Assembly (NCBI GenBank): GCA_019188255.1
Contig: JAETXT010000011.1
Span: 3,348,001 to 3,412,000, forward strand
Reading direction: 5' to 3'
Origin: Verticillium longisporum
Lineage: Eukaryota > Ascomycota > Sordariomycetes > Glomerellales > Plectosphaerellaceae
Length of the DNA stretch: 64,000 bases
The notes beneath the pieces were generated by a model, which had not been told where the DNA came from, ran no database searches, and saw only the letters and a program-made list of their open reading frames with translations. The position numbers were made by a program, and so were the translations under genes. Below are positions 1-13,349 of the stretch, piece after piece (the stretch's first letter is position 1; each line of letters starts with the position of its first letter).

Positions 1-1035
1 CTTTAACGTCTTAGTATTTACTACTCCTAGAAAAGGGATCCTACGCTCTATTAAATATACCTTTAATACTCGAGTAATTATTATATTATAGGAATTAAAG
101 TCTTCTTCAGTCTAGCCCTAGAAGTCTTTAATAAATACCTCTAAGAGGTAAACTCTCTTTATAGTCCTATATATACTTATTACTTTAAAGATCTAAGCGC
201 TCTTAAGATCTACGGATACCGAATCTAGTAATCTAAGGAACCGTAATTCTACTCTATTAATAATAAAGTTAATATCGAGACCCTTCCTAACCTTCTATAT
301 TAAGCGTAATATACTAAATTCTTCTAGAATACTATCGAACTCCTATTATATCTTTTTAATACTCTCTAGCTCTATTACGGAGCTATTATTATAATCCGAG
401 GAGCTTATTATCGCTAATTTTATTAAAGCTCTATTATAGCTAATTAACAATTCCGTAGAGCTTCGTTTATCGGGTTTAATAGCTAGTAATATAGCTTAGG
501 TAGTAATCTTAGGCGTAAGAGTCCTAAGGTACTCGAAGTAGACGGTGCTCCTATAGATTACGTAATAGGGGATTTCCCTATTACTAAGCTCTTATAAGAG
601 TCCTAAAGTATTTAAAGTAAATAGTGCTTTTGCGATTATTTATAAAGTATAATTGATAAGCTTATATATAGCGAATTTACTATCTATAGGATCGATCCTA
701 ACTTCTCTAGCTCTAGCTATTCTATATTACATTAAACGTAATACTAATTAGTATTAAGAGGGCTTTACTATTTATATAAACCCTAATTTATTACTTTAGC
801 TATGCTTAAGAGCTCTAAATTAATAGGGTAGGTAATATAAAGGTTATAATTATTAATGATTCTATCTCTCTAAATTACTACTACCTATATAAATTAGATA
901 TACCTATCTAATTTACCGATTATATAAGCTATAAATTATATACTCCTAAGAGCTATAAATCCTAGCCCCAGTAATTACTATATCGGTAAATCCTATATAG
1001 TAATTACCGATCTAGGTAATCCCCTAATATTAGTT
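1..1035 (+). repeat. Direct repeat unit, copy 1
   Basis: The sequence from position 1 matches that starting near 5749 along about 1 kb with scattered, mostly C/T and G/A differences, as expected for RIPed duplicates. The unit ends in a ~285-bp LTR-like repeat (about 748-1035). The unit may begin before the window. Confidence 0.75.
748..1035 (+). repeat. LTR-like repeat, ~285-bp family (copy 1)
   Basis: Begins TATTAAGAGGGC and ends TAGTTTAATA. If the terminal TA pairs are RIPed TG and CA, these are canonical TG...CA LTR ends. Other copies: about 6495-6782 (+), 31095-31370 (-), 32272-32535 (+), 37920-38213 (-), 51411-51685 (-). The unit has internal inverted segments around the word GTAATTAC. 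Confidence 0.6.
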
Positions 1036-4000
1036 TAATAGAGTTATTATTTTTACTTCTAAGATATTTATTTTTAAGCTTTATTATATTTTTAGTAATA
1101 TTAATTACTTTTACCCCTTAATTATTCTTTTCTTAATATTTAATTTATCTTTTAATCCTAATTATAATTTTATTAGAGCTTATTAGTATTTCTAATATTT
1201 AATTTAATATTCTCTTAATTATTAAATCTATAGAGTTATTACTTCTAGCGATCTAATGAATTTTATTAATTTTATATTCTTTATAGCTTTATTATAATAT
1301 TATAAGATCTATTATTAAGTATTTCTTTATTATTATACTTAATTAAATAAAGTATTAATAGAATAAGTAGCTATTAATATAGATAATTATCTATAAGAAT
1401 AATAGTTCTAAGTATTTATAGATCTCTTAGAATATCTATTTAAGGATATAAGCTATATTAAAACTATTAATCATCCTATAGATCTTATTAGCTAGAATTA
1501 AATATATAATTTATTAATATTTAATAGATTATTAATAGAGGATATTATTATATATTATAAAGGTATTCTCTTAATTATAGGAATATTTATTATTTAGGAG
1601 GATAATAAATCTAATCTATAAATTAAAGTCTTTATTATTAATAAAAGAGCTATTAATAAATATATAAAATTAGGCTATTAAGAGATCTAAGTATATATAA
1701 TTTAGGCTATAGTCTATATTAGCGATCTACTATTATATATATTTATTAAGCTATTTAAAGTCGCCCTCTTATAGGTTCTTAATTTAAGCTATAATAGAGA
1801 AATCGAAGGCTACTTCTAATTAATAGATTAAAATAATATAAATACTGTAAGCTCTCTAAATAATATATTCCTATTCTAAGCTCGCTATCTCTAGGGTTGC
1901 TAGCTTTAAGCGATTACTTTAACTTTTCTATTAAATTATAAGATCTTTAATTCTAATTTTAATAATATAATTATTAAAGACGCTATTAGATCCTTTATTA
2001 AGGATAGAAGTAGGCTTTACCCGGAAGCTAATACTTTTAAGCTCTATTTATTCCTTTTATATAAACGTAGGCTCTCCGAAGTTAAAGGTATCATTAATCT
2101 ATATCCTAATTAGCATAAAGCTTTCTCTAGCTCTAGTTAGGAGTAAATACGGATTATAGCCTATTAGGATAGCGTTTAAGCGCTCTCTATAATAGTATTA
2201 ATAGATTATAAACTAATAGAGACCTAATTCTATAATATTATAGAATAGCTTTATAATATAGAAGACGATTCCTTCTAGGTATTTATACTATAGCTCTTTA
2301 GGAATATATAGGAGAACGTTATATAATAGATCTATAGTATTCTAGGTATAAGCTTAATTAATATTATAGAGTATTAATTAATAGCTATATTATTATAATA
2401 TTAAAGTAATTACTAGGATTAATTATTAGCTATAGTATATAATCGTAGGCGATTATATTAATAGGGTTATCTTCTCCTAGTTATTATATCCTTAAACTAT
2501 TAATCTTAACTTCTTATATAGGGCTTAAGGGAGGCCTTTTATTTCTTTTATAAACTAGTATTTAAAGATCTTAATATTAGGAAATATAGATATCTTAATT
2601 AATATAATTACTCTAGCTATTAAGAGTAAATCGATTTCCTCCTAATCGGACTATTTAAATAGCTTCCTAAGGGTTATTATTCTACTTTTATTATATAGTT
2701 TAATAGCTAAATTATAACCCTATTACTCCCTTTTAATAATAAATTAATATTCGATCTATAAAGTCTTAATCATATTATTTTTATCATTTATAAAAGCTAT
2801 TTATAATAGATTTATAGCGTTTATTAACTTCTTAGGTCTCCTATATTATTATAATAAAATTAGCTCTAAATATTTAAATAGTTCTAGAGTCTCTAGAGTT
2901 TAGATTATTATTATCTCCTTAATCTCTTAATCTAATAATCTATTATATAGCTTAATATATATTCCTCTAAACTCTATTAAGCTATTAACTATTTCAATTA
3001 TAATTATTATATTAGAAACTAATATTACCTTATAAGGACTAATCTATTTCTCCCGCTCTCGGAATATAAGAATATCGCTTCCTAGCTCTAGCGATCTTAA
3101 TACTAACTATTTAATATCTAGTCTATTATAGATATTAAGAGTATTATTAACCTTCTATTTAGTAATTATTTACTAAAGCTCCGCTATCGCTTTATTAATT
3201 ACTTTAATATATTATATTTAGATCGTAATAAGCGCTAAGTTAATAGTAATCCTAAGTATTACCCCGAATATAAATAATATAGGTATTAATCTATTAAGCT
3301 TAGTAGTATTATTTATTGCCTTTATAGCTCCTTAAAGTAGCGATTCTAGGCTTATATTACGAGACTCTACTTTTAAGATCTTATATATTCTATATATCGG
3401 CTTATAATAGCTCTTAACCTTATTAATTAATTAATAGGCCTTTATAGGGATCTAATAATAGGTTATATTTAGGAGGTATACTTCTACTTTAAACTCTATA
3501 AAAGTAAAGTTTATTCTAGTATTAATAGTTATAATATCTAGAGGCCTAAGATATATATTTAATTAATACCTTTTAAGAGCTTCCTATATTATATAAGCTA
3601 TAAAAGTAGGAATAAAAGTTATAAATTAAAATCCTATATTTATATTAATTATATAAAGAATAAGCTTTCTATTTAAATATATAATATCGATTAAAATCTT
3701 ATAATTAAAGTTAATATTTAATTTTAAAGTAAATTTAAAGTATTATAGAGACTTCCCTTTAATCTAATAATAATAATAGAAGTAGTTTATTAGCTCTAGA
3801 ATATCCCGATTTATATTATAATCTATTTTCTAGAATAGGTTCTATAGCTTCTTTATAGATAAATAATTAAAATATTTATAAATATATTAGAGCTCTACTT
3901 CTATTAGAAATACTATTCTATTACTCTCTATCTCTATTATATATATAATCTTAGAATTAATATAAATCTTTATATCTAGTAAGAACTATAAATAGCTCTA

Positions 4001-5748
4001 TTTACGAAAAATAGGTATATATTCTTAGATCTCCTTAATATACTTTATTAGCTTATTATATATAATATCTAAATAGATTCTAAGATTATTTATATCCTTA
4101 ATATAAAGTAGGAATAGAGTATCTATTAGGACGATATAGAATATAATTTTCCTAATTAATATTAGAATAATAATCTCTCTATTATAGATATAGGGTTTCT
4201 TATTCTAAATCTTACTCTAGCCCCTATTCCCTATTTATTAACTATTAGGCTTAGTATTAGGGCTATTAGGGCCCTTATTTATAAAGCTCCTATTATAGAA
4301 ACTAATACTACGTTTATATTAAGGATACTGCTATATTAAATAGAAGTACTATTAATCTAATATTAAATAAAGAGCTATTTTATTAGAGCTATTATTTTAG
4401 TTTTTAGATTATTCCCTCTAATTCTATATTAGAATGACTTATTTACTAGGAAGTATATAATATAAGTATTTATTAGTTCGCTCTTAGGATTAGATTTAAA
4501 GATATCGTCTACTCTTAGCTTATCGGAAATAGGATTATCTAATTCCGAGCTCTTAATAGGTTCTATTATTATTAGAAATTAATAATATCCCTTTTATTAA
4601 TCCCTATATACTTCCTATATATATTTCTATTATTCTTTTAAATATTATTACTCCTTAGGAGAATACTTTATCGATCTATAATCTAGTTTAGAATATATCT
4701 AATATTTACGAATTCTAGATAATTAACGATTATTAATTCTATATATTAACTATTCTCTATAATCTCCCCTTCTATTAGTTTAGTAATATCCGCTCCTATA
4801 ATATCTATTAATATAGAAGTACTTAGGTATTCTAATATTCTCTTCTATTTTTAATATATTCTTAAGCTATATAGATAGGGTATTAAAAGATCGCTCTAAT
4901 CTTATTAATATAATCTTTAGCTCTAGGATACTTTAAACCGCCCTTAGAGTATTTATATAAAGATAAATCTCTTCCTTAAATATAAAATTAAGTATTCTCT
5001 AATACTATTAAAGCTTATCTAGAAGGGTTTAGAGAATTTCTATTTATAGCTTTCCTATATTATTAATCTTTATTATTATAAAATAAAATATTATAGAGCT
5101 CTAATCTATATAATACTAAACTCTATTAATCTCTAAATTAAACTATTACTTAATTATTAAATATATTTAATAGAATCCTATATTCTAGTTTATATATTCT
5201 AAGAAAAAAGTTTATATATACCCTAAAAGTATATTCGGGAAGAGTATATAGAGCTATATATAATAGATTTATAATAATTTATAAACGTCTATAAAGATAT
5301 ATATTTTATTATTAAGGATATTATAGATCTCCTTAGAATAATTATTCTCCTTATTCTAAAGTAATATAAATTATTTAATTATAGCTCTATCGATTAATAA
5401 ATTTACTAATTTATATAATAATAGAATATAGTATTAAGCTAATAGGTTCTAAGTACTATTTAGAGGTAAAGTCTTATTTCTTTATAATTAAAGCGTAATC
5501 TCTTATTAGCTAGATTACTTACTCTATTAATTAGATAACCCTAGAACTAGGGGCTATTAGGGATCTATCCTCCCTATTTATAGTTTTCGGATTTAGGATA
5601 GCTAAATATTCCTTATAGGTTATTACTCGTCGTCCTACTAATCTCGCTATTCTTCTACTCTTTAGAATATTAAATCCTAATTAATAATAATCGACTTTAT
5701 TATATTAAGTATTTCTTCCTATAAAAGTATTAAGATTAATCTCTTTAA

Positions 5749-6782
5749 TATCTTAATATTTATTACTCCTAGAAGAGGGATCCTATACTCTATTAGATAT
5801 ACCTTTAATACTTAAATAATTATTATATTATAGGAATTAAAGTCCTTTTCGGTCTAGCCCTAGAAATCTTCGATAAATGCTTCTAGGAAGTAAACTCCTT
5901 TTATAATCCTATATATATTTATTACTTTAAGGATCTAAGTGCTCTTAAGATCTATAGATACTAAATCTAGTAATTTAAGGAATTATAATTCTATTCTATT
6001 AATAATAAAGTTAATATCGAGACCCTTCTTAACCTTCTATATTAAATATAATATACTAAGTTCTTCTAGAATACTATCGAACTCCTATTATATCTTTTTA
6101 ATACTCTTTAGCTCTATTATAGAGCTATTATTATAATTTAAAGAGCTTATTATTATTAATTTTATTAAAGCTCTATTATAGCTAATTAACTATTCTATAG
6201 AGCTTTATTTATTAAATTAATAATTAATAATATAGCCTAGATAATAATCTTAGGTATAAGAGTCCTAAGATACTCGAAGTAGATAGTACTCCTATAGATT
6301 ATATAATAGAGGGTTTCTCTATTATTAAGCTCTTATAAGAGTCCTAAAATACTTAAAGTAAATAATACTCTTATAATTACTTATAAAGTATAATCGATAA
6401 GCTTATATATAGTAAATTTACTATTTATAGAATTAATTTTAATTTCTCTAGCTCTAGCTATTCTATATTACGTTAAATATAATATTAATTAATATTAAGA
6501 GGGCTTTATTATTTATATAAACCCTATTTTATTACTTTAGTTATATTTAAGAGCTCTAAATAGGTAGGGTAGGTAATATAAGACTTATAATAATTATTAA
6601 TACTCTCTCTCTAAATTACTACTATTTATATAAATTAGATATACCTATTTAATTTACTAATTATATAAGCTATAAATTACGTACTCCTAAGAGCTATAAA
6701 TCCTAGCCCTAGTAATTACTATATCGGTAAATCCTATATAGTAATTACTGCCCTAGGCGATTCCCTAATATTAGTTTAATAA
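5749..6782 (+). repeat. Direct repeat unit, copy 2
   Basis: Second copy of the unit at 1-1035, in the same orientation, diverged mainly by transitions. The last ~285 bp (about 6495-6782) are the LTR-like repeat. A further partial copy lies inverted at about 51411-52020. A 65-codon ORF inside this copy is a chance open frame in RIPed DNA. Confidence 0.75.
6495..6782 (+). repeat. LTR-like repeat, ~285-bp family (copy 2)
   Basis: Same family and orientation as the copy at 748-1035. It forms the right end of the second 1-kb direct-repeat unit. Confidence 0.6.
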
Positions 6783-7410
6783 TATCGCTTATTATACTTA
6801 TCTTCTTTAAAAATAATAATTAAGACCCCTTTAATAGGTAATTAAAGGTTAAAGCCCTTAATAGATTATATAAAAACTACTCCTTTATTTCTAGAAGGCT
6901 ATCGAATCCGAGATCCTTCCTAAATCGTTACTTATAGATAAATAACGCTTATACTATTACTACCTCGCCTTTTAATAGTATAAGCCTATCTAGGCCCTCG
7001 CGGATTATCTTTATAACTTCTAATTATTCCTCCTTAACTGCTACGGCCTAATAGTACTATAAAGCTAGTAAAGTAGTTAAAGAAGGTAAATCGAGATTAG
7101 AGAGATCGACTTTTAGAATAGAAGTCTCTAAATTATACCCTAGATCCTATTTCTTACTTAGCCTCTCGATCTATAGCCTCTAAACCTCTATTCTAATATT
7201 ATTCTTATTTCTAATAGATTTCTATTTATAATAGTATTCCTATATTTCCGAGATATCTTCGCCTATTATATATAAATATAGCTATATAGCTTAACATAAT
7301 AAATTAATATATAAAAACCCTTAAGTTCTTATTTATAATAACCTTTTATTCCTCGCTTTAAATATATCCTAATTTACTTCTAAAATCGATATCCTATTTA
7401 TAAAGGCGAC

Positions 7411-8096
7411 ACTTAAGGGTTGGTGTCTTGGTGTGATACAGGGGCACTCAGCTACTACAAGCCAAAGTCGCGCCTCGTGCTGTCTGACCCTGCCAGAAGC
7501 ACTGTCTCTCCTGATGACAGCTGATATCCAAAACGCTCACATCGCGCAACATCTTTGCACCTTCAATTGATCAACTTCTTTCGAATCTCCGGACGAAGCT
7601 GTCGTCATGAGAATTACTCGATGCACCCCTGACATATAGCCTCTTATCACAAGCCCCCACGTTACTCGGCACGCGAACCGATTGAGTAATTGCTCCCCAA
7701 CCTTGTGCCCATATCGGCCATTCACCAGTCCATCAGCACAACCTTGCCCGCGTTGCTTTCTTCTGCCCTGCAGGGGTATTCCCCGACGCCACAACGGCCC
7801 GTTAGATGACATGCCCCCGGCGGCAAAGCCCCTGATTGTACTAGCAGGTGATGCCGTTTATCTAGACTACGTCCTCTTTGGCGGTCCTCCGATCTGACAG
7901 ATCGCATTCTCTCCTTCAGCTTCTTCTTCTTCTTCTTCCTCTCTTCAATTGCAGCCCGTCGCATCTCCTGCAGCCTGTCATCGATCCGTCTCGTCGCCAT
8001 CCCCCCCTCCACCCCGGCTCGTCGTCGAAAGAGCGCCCGCAGCCGAAATAAGCAGTCCACCCACACACCCCAAGGGCCGCCCCGAACGCCCGCACG
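7411..8096. other. Intergenic, no gene recognised
   Basis: Balanced base composition resumes here. Several short ORFs exist on both strands but overlap one another and show no recognisable domain. A CTT-rich microsatellite lies near 7920-7942. This is probably promoter and 5' UTR for the gene starting at 8097. Confidence 0.5.
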
Positions 8097-8725
8097 ATGC
8101 GCTCGCACCCGTACACGCCCCCACCGCCCCTCCCGTCCGTCCTCGACGAGCTCGCCGCCGTCGCGCCGCTGCCGAACCAACGTCCTCGCCGCGCCTCCTT
8201 CGACGACGCCGTCTCCGCCACCGCCGCCGCCCCCGCAGACATACCCCTCGAGGCCCTCGACCCCGAAACGAGCCAGTTGCTGCCGGCGAGGAAACGGAGG
8301 CACAGGGTGCGCATACAGGGCAAGCTGGCGCTCGTCAGGAGCATATCGACGGCGAACCTATCGGGCAAGGCTGCGGCGCAGGCGTCTGGCAGGGCGGGCG
8401 GGAGTCTCGAGGGAAGCGCAGCGGGGAGGACGAGGAGCTGTCGCAGACGAGTGATACGGAGGAGGAGGCTCGGGAGGTTGCCGTGCGGGACCAGCAGTTA
8501 CGGGGGTACGGGATTGGCGGGGCGGGCAATATCCGTGAGTACTACGTTTGCGGGCAGCGGCCGTGTCACGTCATACTAATCGGGGGTGTAGGGCGGCCGA
8601 CGGAGGTGTATGGACTGTCGAGGCCATCAGAAGGGCCTTCGACGAGTGGTGCGGACCGGGGATTGAGGAATCTGCGGCATCTGATCGGGCGCATGGGGGA
8701 CCTTAAAAATAGGGGATCATCTTGA
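8097..8725 (+). pseudogene. Small conserved-type protein, apparently frameshifted
   Basis: Coding signal starts at ATG 8097 (Pro-rich N-terminus, then RSISTANLSGK near residue 80). It then jumps to another frame after about 8400, giving an acidic stretch (SDTEEEAREVAVRDQQLRGY) and a GYGIGGAGNIRRPTEVYG-like C-terminus. An intron at 8535-8591 (GTGAGT donor, perfect TACTAAT branch site, TAG acceptor) joins the last two parts and supports a real gene on this strand. The two halves are out of register by one missing base in the G-run near 8398-8402; no intron explains it. Function unknown. Either a pseudogene or a one-base assembly error in a functional gene. The overlapping minus-strand ORFs are shadows. 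Confidence 0.55.
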
Positions 8726-8941
8726 AAGTGTTATGAATTGAGCGTGCTGAAAGGTCCAAGTTGATGCGTGTTCTGCCACCAGCGCCCTGCCTCATATCGT
8801 GCAACATCATCTGAGCAGCCGGCTTTGCGCACAGCGAGAGCTCTGTTGGGTGCTAGTCACCAAGAGCGGGTTTCTGCCATGAGCCTGAATATCGAACGTC
8901 CCATGCTCGTCGAGCTAATTTCAACACACAACAGGCTTTAC

Positions 8942-10802
8942 TCACTCTAAACCGAGGACACAGTCAAACATTGTCATCACGACTAGCACTTTAAAGAAGA
9001 TGTAGGTGCCGAAGCCGCCGACTCCCAGGTTGACGAGCATGGGCGGCACGGCCCTCGAGACCACAAAGTTGAACAACCACTGCGTGGCGGCGGCGTAAGA
9101 GACGTTGGTGGCACGGAGACGGGTGGTCGCAATCTCGGAAACGTAGATCCAGCAGACGGGGCCCCATCCGAACTGGAAGAGCGAGGCAAAGAGGAAGATG
9201 CAGACGAGGGCAACGTAGCCGGCGGCAGAGACGTCCTCTTCAGACTTGGGGTCGGGCTGTGTGACGCGGATGAAGATGGCGATGTAGAGCATCATTCCGG
9301 CCATGGCGATACCGGTCCAGATGAGAGAGCGGCGGCGGCCGAGGGAGTCGGCGACGAAGATGAGGAAGACAATGACGGCAATGAGCTTTACGAGGCCGTA
9401 GATACCTGTATTTCCTTCAATCAGCGGAGAAAGGCAGGTTGACGGGTTCGTTACATACCAGTGGCAAAGAGCTCGTTCGACTCGCCCCTGACGCCGAGAC
9501 TGTTGAAGATCATGGGAGCGTAGTAGTTGATGGCGTTCGTGCCTGATAGGTCCCAGTTAGCCCAAACACTAGGAAAACGTTGCTGTTCTTGAACCTACCC
9601 GTCATTTGCTGGAAGAACATGAGAAGGATACTGATGATGGCACGGCGTCTGTTGGCGGGAATCGTCCACATCTCGCGCTGCAGAGACCACCAGGTTGTGC
9701 CGTCAAGAAGAAGGTTCTCTTCCTCGATCGAAGCCTTGATGGCGGCGAACTCGTTGGCAACGTAGGGGTGAGTGGGAGGCAGGGCGCGGATCTTGGAAAG
9801 AACCGACATGGCCTCTTCCCAACGATCCTGTTTGGCGAGATGGCGAGGACTTTCGTTGCAAAGCCACATGCTGACCATCAAAAGTAGAGGAGGAATGGCT
9901 TGGAAGACCAGTGGGATGAGGAACCGAGCCTGACCAGAGATGTGCTGGATGCAGCCGTAGTTGATCCAGTAAGCCAAGAAGATGCCAAAAACGATGAAGA
10001 GCTGGTAGATGCCGGTAAGACCACCGCGAATAGCACGAGGAGCGTTCTCGGCAACGTAGAGAGGGTTGACCATGGACGCAAAGCCGGTGCCGAAGCCAGA
10101 AACGAACCTGCAATTGTCAGTACTGTTACTCGCTTAGGACCGCCACCAGAACCTGGAGTCCTGTCTTCTTACCTGCCAATGTACATGGGTGCAAGATGAC
10201 CTGAAGCCGCAGCTTGCAGAATCACACCGATGAGAGAGATACCACCAGCACCCCAGATGAGAACGGGTCGGCGGCCGAAGCGGTCAGCAGCGTGAGCCGC
10301 GAGAAGGGCGCCAAGGAAACATCCGGCCTGGAGAGTGCTGACGATGTTGGCACTCAGGTTGGCACGCTGGTTATCAGTGGCGTACTCCGGGCTCAGTCGG
10401 TACAGGCTGCAGGGTGCACGTGTAAGCTTGTGACCAGTGACTCAATAGCTCGGAAGTCAACCTACTCCTGGAATTCCGGCATTCTCAAGACACCACCAAT
10501 GGCTCCGGTGTCGACTCCAAAAATCAAGCCGCCGAAACAAGCCTGCAGTGGGGTCAGTCGAGAGAACGAGGATACGTCTATGGATAGCCGGCACTCAGAC
10601 AAAGCACACCCGGCGGCAGCACACAACTGGCAGCTCTGTGGCACCTGCGCTCCCGCTCCGTCTGCTCGTCTACCACACCGCCGGAGAGGAATGATTCTGG
10701 AACACATACCGAGCAAGCAAGAGCAAAAGCCCTCCATCCGTAAATCTCGGGGGGGTCCTCTTTCATGGCGTCATTTTTGACGATCTTCTGCATGAGACCC
10801 AT
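8942..10802 (-). CDS. MFS sugar/quinate-type transporter
   Basis: Proton-coupled uptake of sugars or quinate-like polyols across the plasma membrane is the expected role. Six exons fit in one frame: 10802-10710, 10542-10466, 10406-10173, 10107-9599, 9542-9459, 9405-8942 (486 residues), all with GT..AG introns of 53-167 bp. Family marks visible are GVDTGAIGG in TM1, the DRFGRRP loop after TM2, NESPRHL (a PESPR variant) in the central loop, [12 protein letters not shown] in TM7 and [11 protein letters not shown] between TM8 and TM9. Odd: the frame stops shortly after the last helix begins ([15 protein letters not shown]), and no PETKG signature or cytoplasmic tail is found downstream. The C-terminus looks truncated or diverged compared with the usual 520-560 residues. 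Substrate cannot be assigned. It converges on the gene at 8097-8725. Confidence 0.88.
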
Positions 10803-13277
10803 GATGGCGGCTCGAAGTGTTCGTGCAACCGCGATGAAAGTCGACCAGGTGTTTCAAAGCTCAGATAATGTCGCGTAATGAGTTGGTCAGGCTTTTGGGG
10901 TACTGCGGGTACAGGATCTGACGAAGCATGGTATCGAAAACATGACACACAATTCGGTCGGCTGGCGCCCTTTATACCCGCCGATAATGCTACATCTGAC
11001 AGTCTGTGGACGACAGTTGGGGATAAAAGCAATGCCGATCCCACCACTTGAGCCAGCAAATGGGCTGTCCACGCGAAATTCAGTCCATGGGTAATGCGGC
11101 GCAAGCGTGAGAAATGGAGTCGTTGGGTGCATGGTCAAGCATTGGCATGCATTGGCAAACGAGCTTGGCTGTTGAGCACCACGGTGCTAGGTGGGCTCCA
11201 GGCATTTTTAGGTCGCGAGCCAAGATCAAACAAGAAATATCAATGGTGGAGAGCCCCCATGGGGTACTCACGCCCAGCATTACTGTTTCTCCAGCCAAGA
11301 GCCCAAGATGGTTGAATTATCCTCCACTAATCAGACCACGCCGTCGTCGTCGACGGTGTTGGGATATTCGCACCTCCGCGATTGAGCCGCTCGGGCCCGC
11401 GCCCCGGGGGGTTTGCCCATATTCTTTTCCCCCGCCAACTAGCGTCGGGTCTCCGCCTCCGGGCATAGGCAGAACCGCCGAGAGACAGAGGTTGATATAC
11501 CGCATTCCGAGGAACTCGCTGGTCAATCGCGCTTTTCCGGCACGCTCTCGATGTATCTTGTCACAGAGTCGTGCACTTGATAGTAGCAGAACCCTAAAAG
11601 CTCCGGCCAAGATTGGCAGATCTGGGGTCACATCGAAGGCATTCATTTAGGCGAAAAGTCTACGACTGCCCCCCTTGTGAGACCTGGAATGGCTAAATGA
11701 CGAGACAAAAGCCGTGATTGGAGGACCGATGTCTCCAGGTTGTCGTAAGCCTGGCCTTGTCCCGTGAAGCATGCGCGTATCAATACCATTCCAAGCCTCT
11801 CAGATCCCCTTGTCAACAGAAAAGCTAGTGCTGTTGCTGCTATGTTACCAATTCCGCCATTGCTTTCTTCTTTCACGAGAGTACGACGACAAGACTTGGG
11901 GTTGGGGATAATGAGGTGGCGTCGGCGTTAGAAGGCAGCGCGGCGGCACAAGCATTGAGCCGCCGCACCCCAAGATGGCGAAATTCATCTCCGCCTGCGG
12001 CCAAGAAGATGGTCCCAGGAAACATGTCGGGCGATAGGTGCTCACGTGGCACCGCCGGCGTGGACACCGCCAAGGCTCGCCTGCTTGATTGTCTCGCTGC
12101 TGCGTGCTAGTCAACTACATCCCGCCGAGTCCTTGCATGTTGATAGGTGATGAGCTTACAATGATGAGTCCCGATGGAAATCAATCAAACCTTCAGAAGA
12201 GATACATCGCAGAGACATATTCGGGGTAATCGTCGTTTGCAGGAAATCGATAGCCTCACAGTTGTTGGCCTCCAGTGGAATGAAACAACAATTGGGGAGA
12301 AAAGTCCATCATCACAGCGTCGTTGTGTTTGGAACTCTGGATTTCCCGTACTGAAACCCAACTCCCCCTTTCTAATCGACGTGAAAGGATTCCCATAATA
12401 AATAATACCAGTAGGAATAAATTGCAAACTATGAGGGCACCTCGGTCAATTGGTCGCGAGCCTGAACCTGATATTGCTGTAGGGCACTGCCGTGTCTGTC
12501 CAACCGCCCAGAAGAGTTTGAAAAAGGGTCAATGTTTAAGGTCGATGCAATATGCCATGGGTTTGTTGACATTGTATTATTCTCAGTCAAGCTTTAATAT
12601 GCAGCAAGTGACACACAAGGAAGGGTCTTGAGCCTCTGAAATATGGAGGTCTTTCTCGTCACCGTCAGCTCTGTCGAGCGTGTGTTCATTTACGACTGCG
12701 GCAACGAAACGACTTGGACGACATGTGCGAACCTCACCTTGCCCGATCTGCCCCATTGGGTGTATCCGTATACCAGCTCGGAAGCCATCAATATACAATC
12801 TCGTACCCTCACATTGGTATCATGAATGATACTTAACATACATCATCTTACATAGGTTTCCATACCAGCCTCTCCGAGATCGTGACCGATGTCAGCCTCA
12901 TCCCAGTCTGCGCTGGCCTGCATGGATTGCTTGGGTAGGCGCAGGTCAGGACCAGTCGGCAGGCAGCAGACCTAGCCTGGAGACAGTGCACCTAATAATG
13001 GTCAAGACATCAAAGACGGCTGCGATAAACTTTGGATGTAGTGGCTTGAAGACGCCACAGGCGAAGGAAGGTCGTGGTGAAGCAGCAAAAATAACCAGCA
13101 GCCACCACGTTTACCGTCAACATCTGGAGGTAATAGACCGCATGCTCTGGGTGTCAAGCCCTGTTGAAATAAACATGCGATATTGTTGAAACCCAGCGTT
13201 CTGCCGCACCTGCAGCCTGGAAGCCCAGTAGGCAAAACGACAAAAAGAAGTCTCAGACGAGATGCGTCAGGAATTGA
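10803..13277. other. 2.5-kb intergenic region, no gene recognised
   Basis: Contains the transporter promoter (first several hundred bases) and many overlapping short ORFs on both strands without recognisable domains, splice patterns or consistent codon bias. The longest, around 11114-11650, lie over a GC-rich patch near 11340-11470 and are mutually overlapping. I see no supported gene. Confidence 0.5.
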
Positions 13278-13349
13278 GCCCAACGGGGGGCTCGAACCCC
13301 CAACCTTGAGATTAAGAGTCTCACGCTCTACCGATTGAGCTAGCCGGGC
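13278..13349 (-). tRNA. tRNA-Lys (anticodon CTT)
   Basis: Reading the minus strand gives a complete 72-nt cloverleaf. The acceptor stem is GCCCGGC pairing with GTTGGGC (two G-U pairs), the D arm contains AGCTCAATCGGTAGAGC, and the anticodon stem TGAGA/TCTCA holds the loop CTCTTAA, i.e. anticodon CTT. The T arm is GGGGGTTCGAACCCCC. There is no intron. The internal A box (TAGCTCAATCGG) and B box (GGTTCGAACCC) are intact. A run of five T (plus-strand A at 13242-13246) downstream can serve as the Pol III terminator. Confidence 0.95.

Larger units (their letters stand above)
1..7410. repeat. RIP-degraded, AT-rich repeat block
   Basis: The whole stretch is strongly AT-rich and TpA-rich, has almost no open frames, and switches abruptly to balanced composition near 7405-7420. 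This is the usual look of transposons mutated by repeat-induced point mutation in ascomycetes. It contains two copies of a ~1.03-kb unit (1-1035 and about 5749-6782) in direct orientation. Each unit ends in a ~285-bp LTR-like repeat. The DNA between about 1085 and 2436 reappears at about 34000-36056, which marks it as internal retroelement sequence. No coding domain could be read confidently here, and short ORFs in this block are not genes. Confidence 0.85.

Noticed and set aside
5939..6136. 65-codon ORF in the first RIP block
   Set aside because: Lies inside a repeat copy, is Ile/Leu/Ser-rich as expected of random AT-rich sequence, and is not open in the other copy.
8655..8664. Near match to the cluster motif (GGACCGGGGA)
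   Set aside because: Differs at two positions from the exact word and lies inside the 3' part of a gene, not in a promoter.
11114..11650. 178-codon ORF upstream of the transporter
   Set aside because: No domain, overlaps another ORF of similar length on the opposite strand, and lies in a GC-rich promoter-like patch.
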